The notes beneath the pieces are model-generated. The model made no database searches, was not told where the DNA came from, and worked only from the letters and a program-made list of their open reading frames with translations. A stretch of DNA of 64,000 nt from positions 699,501 to 763,500 of the forward strand of contig NZ_JABXWB010000005.1 in NCBI RefSeq assembly GCF_013375555.1, in the 5' to 3' direction. Origin of the DNA: Sphingobium sp. EM0848 (GTDB lineage Bacteria > Pseudomonadota > Alphaproteobacteria > Sphingomonadales > Sphingomonadaceae). Every line of letters begins with the position of its first letter. Position 1 is the first letter of the stretch. The position numbers and the translations under genes are program-made. Positions 19,197 through 29,787 of this stretch are shown here, one piece after another.

Positions 19197-19796
19197 ATGC
19201 GCCATCCGATTTTAACGTTTAACCTGCTGTTATCGCTCGCCCCTGTGGCTGCGGTCGCGCAGACCGCCGATCCGGCGCGCACGACCGTTCAGCAGTTGGA
19301 TGACGATCTGATCCGGGTGATGAAGGCCGGCGGCACGGTGCAGGCGCGCACGGCGGCGCTGACCCCCGCGCTGGACCAGGCGTTCGACCTGCCGCTGATG
19401 ACGCGGTTGGCGGTCGGGCCGAGCTGGACGAAGCTGACCTCTACGGATCAGCAGGCGCTGCTGCGCAGCTTCCGGCGCATGACGATTTCCCAATATGCGC
19501 GCAATTTCGACAGTTGGTCGGGCGAAAGCTTCACCCTGGACCCGCAGGTGCAGCAGCGCGGCGGTGACAGGCTGGTGCGGACGACGCTGAACGTGCCCCG
19601 GCAGGCGCCTGTCGCCATCAGCTATCGCCTGAGGCAGAGCGGGAGCGCGTGGAAGATCATCGATGTCTTCTACCGCAATTCGATCAGCCAGATCGCGACG
19701 CGCCGGTCCGACTTCGCGGCGGTGCTGCAAAAGGGCGGCGCGACAGCGCTGGCGACGCATATGGATGCCATAGCGGCCAAGGGCGAGAAATTTTGA
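19197..19796 (+). CDS. hpnM: HpnM, MlaC/Ttg2D-like periplasmic lipid-binding protein
   Basis: A 199-residue exported protein. A signal peptide (FNLLLSLAPVAAVAQ) is followed by an MlaC-family body, with DLPLMTRLAVG, SFRRMTISQYARNF and AWKIIDVFYRNSIS as visible family blocks. MlaC proteins ferry phospholipid across the periplasm. The hopanoid-locus form is called HpnM and is presumed to help move hopanoids or phospholipids between membranes. The downstream mlaA starts inside its stop codon. Confidence 0.85.
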   Translation: MRHPILTFNLLLSLAPVAAVAQTADPARTTVQQLDDDLIRVMKAGGTVQARTAALTPALDQAFDLPLMTRLAVGPSWTKLTSTDQQALLRSFRRMTISQYARNFDSWSGESFTLDPQVQQRGGDRLVRTTLNVPRQAPVAISYRLRQSGSAWKIIDVFYRNSISQIATRRSDFAAVLQKGGATALATHMDAIAAKGEKF

Positions 19797-20725
19797 TCCT
19801 TCCGCTGATCGCTCCGGTTGCGCTGATGGCGGCGCAGGTGGAAACCCCCTTGCCGGTCGAGGCTGCGGGCAGCCAGCCCGTTCTGGTCGTTCCGCCTTCG
19901 TCGCAGGCCGTTGTCGTCCCTGCCGATGCCGCTTCGTCCCCTGTGATGACGGGCGCGAAGGACGAGATCGGCGCGGATGAGGTCAAGGTCGAGAAGGACC
20001 CGCTCGAGGGCTTCAATCGCGCGATGTTCGGCGTCCACCAGACAGTGGACAAGGCGATTTTGCGGCCGGTGGCGATGGGCTACAAAAAGGTGGTGCCAAA
20101 GCCGATCCGGTCGGGCGCGCGCAATGCGATCAGTAATCTGAGCGAACCCTTCATCTTCGTGAATTTCCTGTTGCAGGGTAAACCGGGCAAGGCGGTGGAG
20201 ACATTCGCGCGCTTCATCGTCAATTCGACGCTGGGGATTGCCGGATTGTTCGATATCGCGAAACGGAAGGACTTCAACCTGCCGCACCGGGCCAATGGCT
20301 TTGGGACCACCCTGGCCATTTATGGCGTGAAGGCGGGACCCTATCTGTTCCTGCCCCTCATCGGTCCGACGACGCTGCGCGATGTGCTGGGCAAGCCTGC
20401 CGATGACGGCCTGTTGCCGCTGGCTGTCGGCAGGCCGTTTTCGACCTGGGAATATCAGCTTTCGACCGGGCTGGTCGGTGGTCTCGATATGCGGGCGGAA
20501 GCGGACCCGGAATTGCGCGCCCTGTTCGGGGATGCCGTCGACCCTTATGCGACGCTGCGATCAGTCTATCTGCAAAATCGCGCGGCGGAGATCGAGGAGA
20601 TCCGTGGCAGGCATGCACGGAAGAAAGCCGGCGATCTGCCCGAACTGAGTGAGCCATTGACCGATCCCGTGCCGTCCGATGCGCCGGAATTGCAGGACCC
20701 CATGGCTGATCCCGCTGTGAACTAG
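19793..20725 (+). CDS. mlaA: MlaA/VacJ-family outer-membrane lipid protein
   Basis: A protein of about 310 residues. The MlaA core runs from DPLEGFNRAMF through NFLLQGKPGKA, GIAGLFDIA and GPYLFLPLIGPTT. MlaA removes misplaced phospholipid from the outer leaflet in enterobacteria. I place the start at TTG 19793, overlapping the hpnM stop; it gives a hydrophobic leader (ILPLIAPVALMAAQ). An ATG at 19826 is an alternative. The leader lacks the lipobox cysteine found in Escherichia coli MlaA, so this one may be a plain exported protein. An acidic Pro-rich tail ends in a TAG supplied by a palindromic repeat. Confidence 0.85.
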   Translation: MILPLIAPVALMAAQVETPLPVEAAGSQPVLVVPPSSQAVVVPADAASSPVMTGAKDEIGADEVKVEKDPLEGFNRAMFGVHQTVDKAILRPVAMGYKKVVPKPIRSGARNAISNLSEPFIFVNFLLQGKPGKAVETFARFIVNSTLGIAGLFDIAKRKDFNLPHRANGFGTTLAIYGVKAGPYLFLPLIGPTTLRDVLGKPADDGLLPLAVGRPFSTWEYQLSTGLVGGLDMRAEADPELRALFGDAVDPYATLRSVYLQNRAAEIEEIRGRHARKKAGDLPELSEPLTDPVPSDAPELQDPMADPAVN

Positions 20726-20830
20726 AGCAGATTCCGATCCGATTGCATCGGCTCGACTGCTCTGGAGTTTTTTGATTTGACGCATTTTCCGAGTCAGCAG
20801 GCGATTCCACCTGCTTTGAAAATGCTCTAG
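20722..20830. repeat. Palindromic intergenic repeat, copy 1
   Basis: A 109-base element bounded by CTAGAGC and GCTCTAG, with inner stems, filling the whole gap between convergent mlaA and hpnN. The left CTAG provides the mlaA stop (TAG, 20723-20725) and the right CTAG the hpnN stop on the other strand. A similar element is at 56325-56431. Short palindromes of this kind are scattered in alphaproteobacterial genomes; it may end transcription in both directions. Confidence 0.65.
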
Positions 20831-23430
20831 CTCTCCTTCGCCTTGCGCGGTGGCCCCAGCAGCGCCGGTTCGAAGATCAGGGCGCAGATCAGCGTCCAGA
20901 TGAGCGAGAGCATCAGGATTTTGCCCATGCTGGCGGTTCCGGGGTGATGGGACAGCCACAGGCTGCCGAAAGCGGTGCCGGTGGCGAAGGCGCTGAACAG
21001 CACTGCCCGCGCCAGACTGGATTGCAGCAGGCCGGTCGCGCCACCGCGCCAGGCCATGACGAAATAGATATGGAACGCCACGCCCACTCCGAACAGCAAG
21101 GGGAAGGCGATGATGTTGGCGAAATTGATCGGCTGGCCGATGAGAACGCAACTGCCCAGCGTCAGGAAGATGGAGAGGATGACGGGGGCGAGGGTGAAGG
21201 CCACTTCCTTCACGTCGCGCAGGACAAGAAACAGCAGGACGCTGACCAGTAGGAAGGCCAGCACACCTGCCTGTACGAAGGCGCCTGCGACGGTCCCCGC
21301 TGCGGCCTGCGTCGCGACCGGCAGGCCCGATATGGCGGGCGTGACCGTGGCGACGGCATCGCGGAACTGCCGGATGACGTCATTGTCATGGGCATTGCCG
21401 CTCGGGAATAGCTGAAGCCGTGTGAGGCCGGTCGGCGTCACCCAGTCACGGACCAGATTGGGCGGAAGCGTCTCGCGCGTGACCGGGCCTGCCTGCAAGG
21501 CTTGCCTGATCTGGTCGAGCATGACGGTCAGGGGGCGGGACAGCATGGCGTTGACGGCGGCCCGTTCCGCTGCTGACGCCATGCCCAGCCGGTGGAGGGA
21601 TGTCGCAAGACGGCGTGCAGCACTCCCTTCGGCGCCCGGACGCCCGGCGATGGCCGCGCGCAATTTCGTCTCCGTGCCCGCAATGGCATCCCGCAATTCG
21701 GCATCGGTCGGGGGCGGCGCGATATCGAACGGGTTGATCGTCAGGTCCAGCAAGAGCGATGCATCCTGGATGAGCGCCAGTTTGGCTTCCTGCTGTTCCG
21801 GCACGAAGCTGTCGAGTGAGACGACATGCGCGACTTGCGGCAGGGCGGAGAGGCGCTGCGTCAGTTGACGGGCCTCGGCCGGATTGGCGGCAAGCACGTC
21901 GATCACATTGGGGGTCCGGTCAGGATCGCGCGTCAGGTCGCCGAGCGCGCGCATCGCGGGCGCATTGGGATCGCGCAGGTTCAGCGGATTGAAATCGAAC
22001 TTGGCCCATGGCAGCAGCGCAATGCCCGCCGCCATGGCGATGCCGAAGGCCCATAATATGGCGCGGCGCCTGCGTTCCAGAAAGCGGTCGACCGGGGCGA
22101 GCGCCCTGAAACCGACCTCGCGCCGGGGTTTGCCGGGGCGCAGGAGCAGGATGAGCGCAGGCAGCAGCGTCAGGCTGAACAGCAGCGCCACGACCATCCC
22201 CAATCCGGCGATCACCCCCAGTTCGGCAATGCCGACATAGGCGGTGGGCAGGAAGGCGCCGAAGCCCAGGAAAATGGCGCCCGCCGCCAGCAACAGCGGC
22301 GCGCCCAGCGCACTGGCGGTCTGGCGCAGAGCCGCGTCGGGTGCCGCCCCCGCCGCCCTGTCGGCATTGAAGCGCACGCAGATCTGGATGCCGAAATCCA
22401 CCCCCAGCCCGACGAACAGCGGAATGAAGGCGACCGAGATCAGGTTGAACCGGCCGATGGCCAGCAGTCCGATGGCGCTGGTGACGATCAGGCCCGAGAT
22501 GATGGTCAGCAAGATCGCCGCCACCAGTCGCACCGACCGGGTGGCGAGCCACAATGTCAGGAGCATGGCGCCCAGCATGACCAGCGCGACCAGCCCGATA
22601 TTGTCCTGAAGCGTCGCAAATTCCTCGTCAGCAAGCGGAACCTCGCCGGTCAGGCGGAGCCGGACGCCATGCGCTTCGTCAATGGCGAGCGTCTTGGCGG
22701 CCTTGGCCACGGCGTCGCTTGCCGCTTCGCCCGGCATCAGCGCGCCACGGTCAAGGATGGGTTGCGTCAGGATCAGGCGCCTGGTCGGCGGGCTGAGTGC
22801 CTTGCCCTCGCCCGCGAACAGCCTTTGCCACGAAAAATGCGGCTTCCTGCCCGCTAGCGAGCCGTCGATGGCCTTGCTCAGCGCAGCGAGCGGCCGGTCG
22901 ATGCGGCTCAAGGGAATTTCGCCCGCTTCGACGCCGTCCAGCATGGTCGAAAGGGCGGTCGTCACACCGCGCAGGCTGGGGTCGGCGGCGAGCGGCCCCA
23001 GCATCGGCTGCGCGTCGATCATCGCGCCGGTCGTGCTGCGGACATCCTCGATCGATCCGAACAACAGACCCTCGCGCGCAAAGAAATCGCCGCCATCAGG
23101 GCGCGTGACCAGCCGGAATTGCGCCTTGTCCGCGCTGAGGCCAGCCGAAAGTCGGGCCGCCGCATCCTCCGCCAGTTCCGGCGTCTCGCCATCGATGATG
23201 ATGAGCATATTGTCGCGCAATTGTGGAAAGGCACGCTCCATGCGCCGTTCCTGCGCGCGCCAGCCGACCTTGGAGGAGATCAGCGCTGCCGTATCGGTCG
23301 TCATCGCGATCCGATCGGTCATGACGAACAATGCCAACCCGCTGACGATCAGCCCCAGCAATAGCGTCAGCCATGGCCGGCGGATGCTGGCCATGACGAG
23401 CGCGGAGGGCGAAAAACGCGTCGCCCTCAC
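20827..23430 (-). CDS. hpnN: HpnN, RND-family hopanoid transporter
   Basis: An 867-residue RND protein of the MmpL/HpnN kind. Membrane helices include the first after about residue 18, a group around 280-430, and a second group around 700-860, separated by large periplasmic loops. HpnN moves hopanoids toward the outer membrane in Rhodopseudomonas. The GTG start overlaps the stop of the upstream DUF2141 gene, so the two are probably co-translated. Convergent with hpnM-mlaA, giving a three-part lipid trafficking group. Its stop codon lies in the terminal CTAG of a palindromic repeat. Confidence 0.9.
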   Translation of the reverse strand: MRATRFSPSALVMASIRRPWLTLLLGLIVSGLALFVMTDRIAMTTDTAALISSKVGWRAQERRMERAFPQLRDNMLIIIDGETPELAEDAAARLSAGLSADKAQFRLVTRPDGGDFFAREGLLFGSIEDVRSTTGAMIDAQPMLGPLAADPSLRGVTTALSTMLDGVEAGEIPLSRIDRPLAALSKAIDGSLAGRKPHFSWQRLFAGEGKALSPPTRRLILTQPILDRGALMPGEAASDAVAKAAKTLAIDEAHGVRLRLTGEVPLADEEFATLQDNIGLVALVMLGAMLLTLWLATRSVRLVAAILLTIISGLIVTSAIGLLAIGRFNLISVAFIPLFVGLGVDFGIQICVRFNADRAAGAAPDAALRQTASALGAPLLLAAGAIFLGFGAFLPTAYVGIAELGVIAGLGMVVALLFSLTLLPALILLLRPGKPRREVGFRALAPVDRFLERRRRAILWAFGIAMAAGIALLPWAKFDFNPLNLRDPNAPAMRALGDLTRDPDRTPNVIDVLAANPAEARQLTQRLSALPQVAHVVSLDSFVPEQQEAKLALIQDASLLLDLTINPFDIAPPPTDAELRDAIAGTETKLRAAIAGRPGAEGSAARRLATSLHRLGMASAAERAAVNAMLSRPLTVMLDQIRQALQAGPVTRETLPPNLVRDWVTPTGLTRLQLFPSGNAHDNDVIRQFRDAVATVTPAISGLPVATQAAAGTVAGAFVQAGVLAFLLVSVLLFLVLRDVKEVAFTLAPVILSIFLTLGSCVLIGQPINFANIIAFPLLFGVGVAFHIYFVMAWRGGATGLLQSSLARAVLFSAFATGTAFGSLWLSHHPGTASMGKILMLSLIWTLICALIFEPALLGPPRKAKES

Positions 23431-23933
23431 TGGCCGGCCGGCCCTTTCGCGCCCAGGAAATAGCGGAGATTGAAATGGATTGTCTGCCCCCCGCCATCAT
23501 GGCTGAACGCCGCCTCGGCGAATTTGGGCGGTCCGAAACCGATCTTGGCGTCGTTGGAAAAGCCGACGCCTTCCTTGGGGATGCCGAACAGGGCGCGGTC
23601 CACCTTGCCATTGCCGTTCTCGTCCAGAAAAGCCTGTACGGCATAGCGTCCGGCGGGGAGGGACGGCACGATGACGCGGGTGACGCCCACCTTGGCCGGG
23701 GCGTCCGCCGAATAGGGGCAATCGTCCTTCAGGAACCGGCTTTCCGGACAGATGTCGACATGCACCCGGCCCTTGCCGACGCGAATATTGCCGACGTCGA
23801 TGATCAGTGCGCCGGTGCCGGGCGCGCCAGCCGCAAGCAGCACGGGAACGAGGCAGGACAGCAAAGCGAGGCGGGGGAATGAAGGATTGGCGAGCCCGTC
23901 CGTCCGACCAGGAAGGCTCTGTTTCGGCATCAT
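23427..23933 (-). CDS. DUF2141 exported protein
   Basis: A 168-residue protein with a signal peptide (LALLSCLVPVLLAAGAPG) and a DUF2141 domain, recognised from VHVDICPE, PAGRYAVQAFLDENGNGKVD and FGIPKEGVGFSNDA. The DxNxNGxxD stretch resembles a calcium loop. The function of the family is unknown. The GTGA overlap with hpnN suggests a periplasmic partner of the hopanoid transporter. It is 81 bases downstream of the MFS gene on the same strand and could be part of a longer transcript. Confidence 0.75.
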   Translation of the reverse strand: MMPKQSLPGRTDGLANPSFPRLALLSCLVPVLLAAGAPGTGALIIDVGNIRVGKGRVHVDICPESRFLKDDCPYSADAPAKVGVTRVIVPSLPAGRYAVQAFLDENGNGKVDRALFGIPKEGVGFSNDAKIGFGPPKFAEAAFSHDGGGQTIHFNLRYFLGAKGPAGQ

Positions 23934-24014
23934 AAACTTGGCTTCCCCGCATGTTCAGGCTGCACGGCGCGCTGTCGGACAGCTAAAGCAACTGACGGGC
24001 GGAAGCCACAGGAA

Positions 24015-25280
24015 TCACTCTCCTGCCGTGATCCAGTCCTTGCGCAGCGCCTTGCCCGCGAGCGCCATGAACAGCCCGGCCAGCAGATAGAAGCCCAATG
24101 CGGCGACGATGGCGTAGCGCAGCGCTTCATTGCCGAACTGCGGCGTCAGGGTGTCGGACAGCGCGCCGACGCACCAGCTGCCTAGCCCCAGCCCCACCAG
24201 ATTGTTGATGAGCAGGAAGGTCGCCGATGCACTGGCGCGCATATGCGCGGGGACAAGATGCTGGACGGCGGTCAGGACCGGGCCCAGCCAGACATAGACC
24301 AGCGCCTGCGGGATCAGGAACAGGCAAAAGGCGAAGGTGACGCTGTCCGACAGCACGCCGATGACGAACAGCGGCATGCCGACAATATAACTGATGGCGG
24401 GAACCCAGGCATAGGCGGCCTTGTCGCGGCTGCCCAGGCGATCGCCCAGCCAGCCGCCCAACAGCACACCCGCCACGCCGCCGATCAGGAGCAGCGCGCC
24501 CAGAAACTGGCCCGCGCCGATCAGGTCGAGATGGAAGCTGCGCATCAACAGGCTGGGGAGCCAGAAGGCGACGCCGTATCCGCATAGCGACGAGCAGGCC
24601 GCACCCAGAGCGAGCAGCCAGAAGCTGCGCTTGGCGGCCAATATGCCGAAGACGGCGGACACCGGAATGGCGTCACCCTGCATCGCCGGACGGGCAGGCT
24701 CGCGTACGGTGAGGCGGAAGAGCGGGGCGATCAGCAGGCCGGCCAGCCCGACGGCGATGAAGGCCGTCCGCCATTCGACAGTTTGCGCAATATAGCCGCC
24801 CAGCAGAACGCCGCCCGCCGAACCCAGCGGAATGCCGAGCGAATAGATGGACAGGGCGCGGGCGCGCTGTTCCTGCGGGAAATAGTCGGAAATGACGGCA
24901 TAGGAGGGGGCGACGCCGCCTGCCTCGCCCACGCCGACGCCGATGCGGAAGAGGAACATCTGGGCAAAGCTGCCCGCCATGCCGCAGAGCGCGGTGAAGC
25001 CGCTCCACAGGGCAAGGCTGACGGTGATGACCCAGGTGCGGCTGGCGCGGTCAGCCAGCAGGGCGAGCGGGATCGCCAGCGTCGAATAGAGCAGCGCGAA
25101 GGCGATGCCGCCCAGGGCGCCAAGCTGCGTGTCGCTAAGGCCCAGTTCCGCCTTGATCGGACCGGCGAGGATGCCGAGGATCTGCCGGTCGAGAAAGTTG
25201 AAGGTGTAAACCAGCAGCAGCATGGCAAGGACGAGTGCACGATAGCCGCTGCCTGCCGCTTCCCGCGCCTGTCCTGTCAT
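24015..25280 (-). CDS. MFS transporter, spinster-like
   Basis: A 421-residue major facilitator with about twelve membrane helices. NFLDRQILGILAGPIKAELGLSD is the usual first-helix block (shown here only as a family mark), and DRASRTWVI forms the loop 2-3 signature. The relation is to the spinster/hexuronate-like group common beside TonB receptors in sphingomonads. I chose the ATG at 25280. The TonB receptor gene ends 25 bases upstream on the same strand, so the pair probably takes one substrate through the outer and inner membranes. The substrate is unknown. Confidence 0.82.
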   Translation of the reverse strand: MTGQAREAAGSGYRALVLAMLLLVYTFNFLDRQILGILAGPIKAELGLSDTQLGALGGIAFALLYSTLAIPLALLADRASRTWVITVSLALWSGFTALCGMAGSFAQMFLFRIGVGVGEAGGVAPSYAVISDYFPQEQRARALSIYSLGIPLGSAGGVLLGGYIAQTVEWRTAFIAVGLAGLLIAPLFRLTVREPARPAMQGDAIPVSAVFGILAAKRSFWLLALGAACSSLCGYGVAFWLPSLLMRSFHLDLIGAGQFLGALLLIGGVAGVLLGGWLGDRLGSRDKAAYAWVPAISYIVGMPLFVIGVLSDSVTFAFCLFLIPQALVYVWLGPVLTAVQHLVPAHMRASASATFLLINNLVGLGLGSWCVGALSDTLTPQFGNEALRYAIVAALGFYLLAGLFMALAGKALRKDWITAGE

Positions 25281-25305
25281 GCTGCTGTTGCCCCCTTTTG
25301 GCGTT

Positions 25306-27642
25306 TTAGAAGCGGAAGCCTGCAGTGATCGTCCAGGTGCGTGGATCGCCATAATAGACGGTCTGGATATTGCCCACGCTGGAAAATTCCTGCCCGTCGG
25401 TCTTGTACAGTTCCTTGAAGGCGTTCTTCACCGCGCCGCGCAGATAATATTTTCCTTGCGCGAAATCGGCCTGAACATAGGCGTTGGCGATGGTGTAGCC
25501 GTCTTCATACAGGCCGGGGCGGTTGTCCACCGACAGCCACTGTTTGTCGACGAAGCGCATGTCCCCGCCGAAGGTCAGCGACGCGCTGCCCAGCGGCACG
25601 GTGTAATCCGCCGCCAGCCGCAGCGTCATCGGCGGGGCGAAGGGCGGCTTGCAGACGATGGCATGGCCGGTCGGGTTGCAGGAGAAGGCCGGGGCGCGGC
25701 GGCCGTCGTTGAATTCCTTATATTCGGCATTGAGATAACCGACCGACGCGGCGAGGTTCAGGTTGCGCACGGGCTTGACCGATGCTTCGAATTCCAGACC
25801 CCAGATGCGCAGCTTGCCCGCGTTGATGACCGGGAAGGAGCCGCTGGTCAGGCCGCTATTGTCGCCGCCGACGCGGGCCTGGAAATCCTTGTAATCGGAA
25901 TAGAAGGCCGCCGCCGACAGGTTCACCTTGCCACCCAGGAAGCTGCCCTTGGCGCCTGCCTCATAGCTCCAGACCGTTTCCGGCTTGAAATAGGGAACGA
26001 TGGTGGGAACGCCGTTGATGACCTGCGTGACGTCGCTCTGGCCGTTGACGCGGCCGTTGAAGCCGCCCGACTTGAAGCCGCGCGAAGCCGATGCGTAGAG
26101 CAGGGTGTCGCGGGTCGGCTTATAGGACAGGGTCGCCATGGGCGTCCATGCGTCGAAATCGACATGGTCGAGGTCGTTATAGGGTGCGGGCAGGCTGCCG
26201 GGGAACAGATAGGGCGCCGACTGCGCACCCGCCAGGACGGTATAGGTGGAACGGTTGTACCGCTTGCGCTCCTTGGTGTAGCGCAGGCCCGCTGTGATCG
26301 AGAGCTTGTCGGTCAGATTATAGGTCATCTGGCCGAAGGCGGCGTAGCTTTTCACATTCTGATGATCGTCGATATAGCGGGTGAAGGTGAGCGGCAGGAC
26401 AAGGCCCGGTACCACCTGAAGCCGGAGATAATTGTCGTCATAGCTTTCCTGATGCGAGCTGATCGTCTCGTTCAGATAATAAAGGCCGAACACGCCCGAC
26501 AATGGCCCGCTGTCATATTTGAGCTGCAATTCCTGGCTGAACTGCTTCTGGTGCACGCCGACAAAGGCGTCCGCGACTTCCAGTTCGGTCGCATCGAAAT
26601 CGATATAATAATCGGGGCGCAGCTTGCGGTAGCCGGTGATGGACGTCAGCGTCAGCGCATCGTTCAGTTCGACATTGGCGGTGAAGGACAGGCCCCAATG
26701 GTCGAGCCGCTGGCCCTGACCGGGCGCGAGGCTGGTCGAGGCCTTGTAATCATATTTGCCATAGGGATAGGCGGGCTTCACCACCGGAACGCCGATCACC
26801 TGAAAGCTGGAATTGTAGAGCACGTTGGTCAGCGGCGCGGTGGCATAGCCCAGCGTCGGCGCGGTCCGCTGGCGCGTATAGTCGCCCGACAGGATCAGCT
26901 CCACCCGATCGCTGGGCGTGGCGCGCAGGATGGCGCGACCGGCCTGCGTGTTGCGGTCATTATATTTGCGGCCGGTCAGCGGATCGGTGACAGTGCCGTC
27001 GCGCTTGTCATAGACGCCCGCGATGCTGAGGGCGAGTTTGTCCTGCACCAGCGGCGCGGAGACATAGCCATTCGCCAGCCAGGTGTCGTAGCTGCCATAG
27101 GTCAGGCTGCCCATGGCCTTGAAATCGGTGGTGCTGGGCTTGCGGCTGACGATATTGACCGCGCCGCCAATGGTGTTCTTGCCATAGAGCGTGCCCTGCG
27201 GGCCGCGCAGCACTTCCACCCGCTCCACATCGAACAGGTTCACCAGCGCGCCCTGGATGCGGCTGAAATAGACGCCGTCGACATAGGTGCCGACCGCTGG
27301 GTCGAAGGTCTGGAGCGCGTCGGGCTGGCCGATGCCGCGAATGAAGAAGTTGGAATTGGACGTGGAGCCGCGACCCTGCACCAGATTGACGTTCGGCACC
27401 GCGCCCTGAATGCCCGACATGTCGTTCGCCTGAAGCTTTGTGATGGCGTCGGCGGAGATGGCGGTGACGGACACCGGAACGTCGAGGATGTTTTCCTCCC
27501 GCCGCCGGGCGGTGACGATGATGACGTCGCTGGCGCTATCGGCGGCGGCCGCTTCATTTTGCGCGGCGGCGGGAAGCGCGACGGCGCCGCCCCATGCGGC
27601 GGAGGCGAGAGCGATGATACGCAGGGAATGACGAGCCTTCAT
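25306..27642 (-). CDS. TonB-dependent outer-membrane receptor
   Basis: A 778-residue receptor with a signal peptide ending near PAAAQ, a TonB-box-like SDVIIVTARRREENI, a plug domain (VPVSVTAISADAIT; VEVLRGPQGTLYGKNTIGG) and a beta-barrel finishing in TITAGFRF. The aromatic C-terminus is the barrel-assembly signal. It belongs to the large sphingomonad receptor group often used for aromatic, terpenoid or plant-derived compounds. I placed the start at ATG 27642 before the signal peptide; the open frame upstream runs antisense through the tetR gene. A divergent TetR regulator and a downstream MFS carrier complete an uptake cassette. Confidence 0.9.
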   Translation of the reverse strand: MKARHSLRIIALASAAWGGAVALPAAAQNEAAAADSASDVIIVTARRREENILDVPVSVTAISADAITKLQANDMSGIQGAVPNVNLVQGRGSTSNSNFFIRGIGQPDALQTFDPAVGTYVDGVYFSRIQGALVNLFDVERVEVLRGPQGTLYGKNTIGGAVNIVSRKPSTTDFKAMGSLTYGSYDTWLANGYVSAPLVQDKLALSIAGVYDKRDGTVTDPLTGRKYNDRNTQAGRAILRATPSDRVELILSGDYTRQRTAPTLGYATAPLTNVLYNSSFQVIGVPVVKPAYPYGKYDYKASTSLAPGQGQRLDHWGLSFTANVELNDALTLTSITGYRKLRPDYYIDFDATELEVADAFVGVHQKQFSQELQLKYDSGPLSGVFGLYYLNETISSHQESYDDNYLRLQVVPGLVLPLTFTRYIDDHQNVKSYAAFGQMTYNLTDKLSITAGLRYTKERKRYNRSTYTVLAGAQSAPYLFPGSLPAPYNDLDHVDFDAWTPMATLSYKPTRDTLLYASASRGFKSGGFNGRVNGQSDVTQVINGVPTIVPYFKPETVWSYEAGAKGSFLGGKVNLSAAAFYSDYKDFQARVGGDNSGLTSGSFPVINAGKLRIWGLEFEASVKPVRNLNLAASVGYLNAEYKEFNDGRRAPAFSCNPTGHAIVCKPPFAPPMTLRLAADYTVPLGSASLTFGGDMRFVDKQWLSVDNRPGLYEDGYTIANAYVQADFAQGKYYLRGAVKNAFKELYKTDGQEFSSVGNIQTVYYGDPRTWTITAGFRF

Positions 27643-27711
27643 TGGACGGTTCCTCTCCTGGAATGACGCCCGGTAAACCGGGTCGCGAAACTGTTCTGCT
27701 GTTTCGATAAT

Positions 27712-27735
27712 GAAAGTTGAACCGACTTTCAACTT
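27712..27735. promoter_or_regulatory. Candidate operator between TonB receptor and TetR genes
   Basis: AAGTTGAA at 27714-27721 and TTCAACTT at 27728-27735 form an inverted repeat with a six-base spacer, overlapped by GAAAGT/ACTTTC arms. It sits in the 150-base divergent gap, a usual place for a TetR-type autoregulatory site. A second small palindrome (CCCGGT-AA-ACCGGG) is at 27669-27682. Confidence 0.45.
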
Positions 27736-27795
27736 CAAATAAGAAGGCGTGACAGGCACAGGCCCGCTGCGGCAAAAAGAGCACAGATTGCGAGG

Positions 27796-28416
27796 ATGAG
27801 GATGACCGGATCGGCGGGCGAAAAGGATAAGACGCCGCGCACGGCGCGGGGGGAGCGAACCCGCCGCTCGCTGTTGTCGGCGGCGGCCGAGGAGTTCGGT
27901 GAGAAGGGTTTTCACGAAGGGTCGATCAGCGGCATTACCCGGCGGGCGGGCTGTGCGCTGGGCAGCTTCTACACCTATTTTGACAGCAAGGACGATATTT
28001 TCCGGGCGCTGGTTGCGGACATGTCGGGGCAGGTCAGGGACTATGTCGGCCCGCGCATCGCGAAGGCTCGCGACGGGATCGACGCGGAACGGCTGGGGCT
28101 TCTGAGTTTTCTGGAGTTCGCGCGGGGGCACAAGGAAATCTACCGCATCATCGACGAGGCGGAATTCGTCGATCAGGCCGCCTATCGGACCCATTATGAA
28201 AGCACGGTGGCCCGCATCATGACCCGGCTGCGCGAGGCGGCCGCCCGTGGTGAAGTCAGGGGCGAGCTGGACGAAGTGCATGCCTGGGCCATTATGGGGA
28301 TGAACGTGTTTCTGGGCCTGCGCTTCGGCGTGTGGGACGACAGTCGCCCCGCCGAAGAGGTGGCGGCGATCGCCAATGGCTTGATCGAGCGGGGAATCGG
28401 GACAGGCGGGGATTGA
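27796..28416 (+). CDS. TetR/AcrR-family regulator
   Basis: A 206-residue regulator. The N-terminal helix-turn-helix is clear (RTRRSLLSAAAEEFGEKGFHE, then ISGITRRAGCALGSFYTYFDSKDDIF), with a helical ligand domain behind it. It is divergent from the TonB receptor gene and probably controls that receptor and its MFS partner. The ATG at 27796 is followed by another at 27802 and either could be used. The effector is unknown. Confidence 0.87.
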   Translation: MRMTGSAGEKDKTPRTARGERTRRSLLSAAAEEFGEKGFHEGSISGITRRAGCALGSFYTYFDSKDDIFRALVADMSGQVRDYVGPRIAKARDGIDAERLGLLSFLEFARGHKEIYRIIDEAEFVDQAAYRTHYESTVARIMTRLREAAARGEVRGELDEVHAWAIMGMNVFLGLRFGVWDDSRPAEEVAAIANGLIERGIGTGGD

Positions 28417-28484
28417 TCCCTTGACTTGTTTTTCCCCGGCTTCGAAGCCACCGTCACGGCGTTTGCCGATACAGGGGAGTTTCC

Positions 28485-29780
<1,296 letters not shown>

Positions 29781-29787
29781 AACAGCC

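Noticed and set aside
25279..27666. Open frame of 795 codons antisense to the TonB receptor gene
   Set aside because: Composition typical of a reverse-strand shadow; the receptor is certain.
28417..28484. SAM-type riboswitch before the MetY-like gene
   Set aside because: The 68-base leader shows no SAM-II or SAH-like conserved core that I can recognise.
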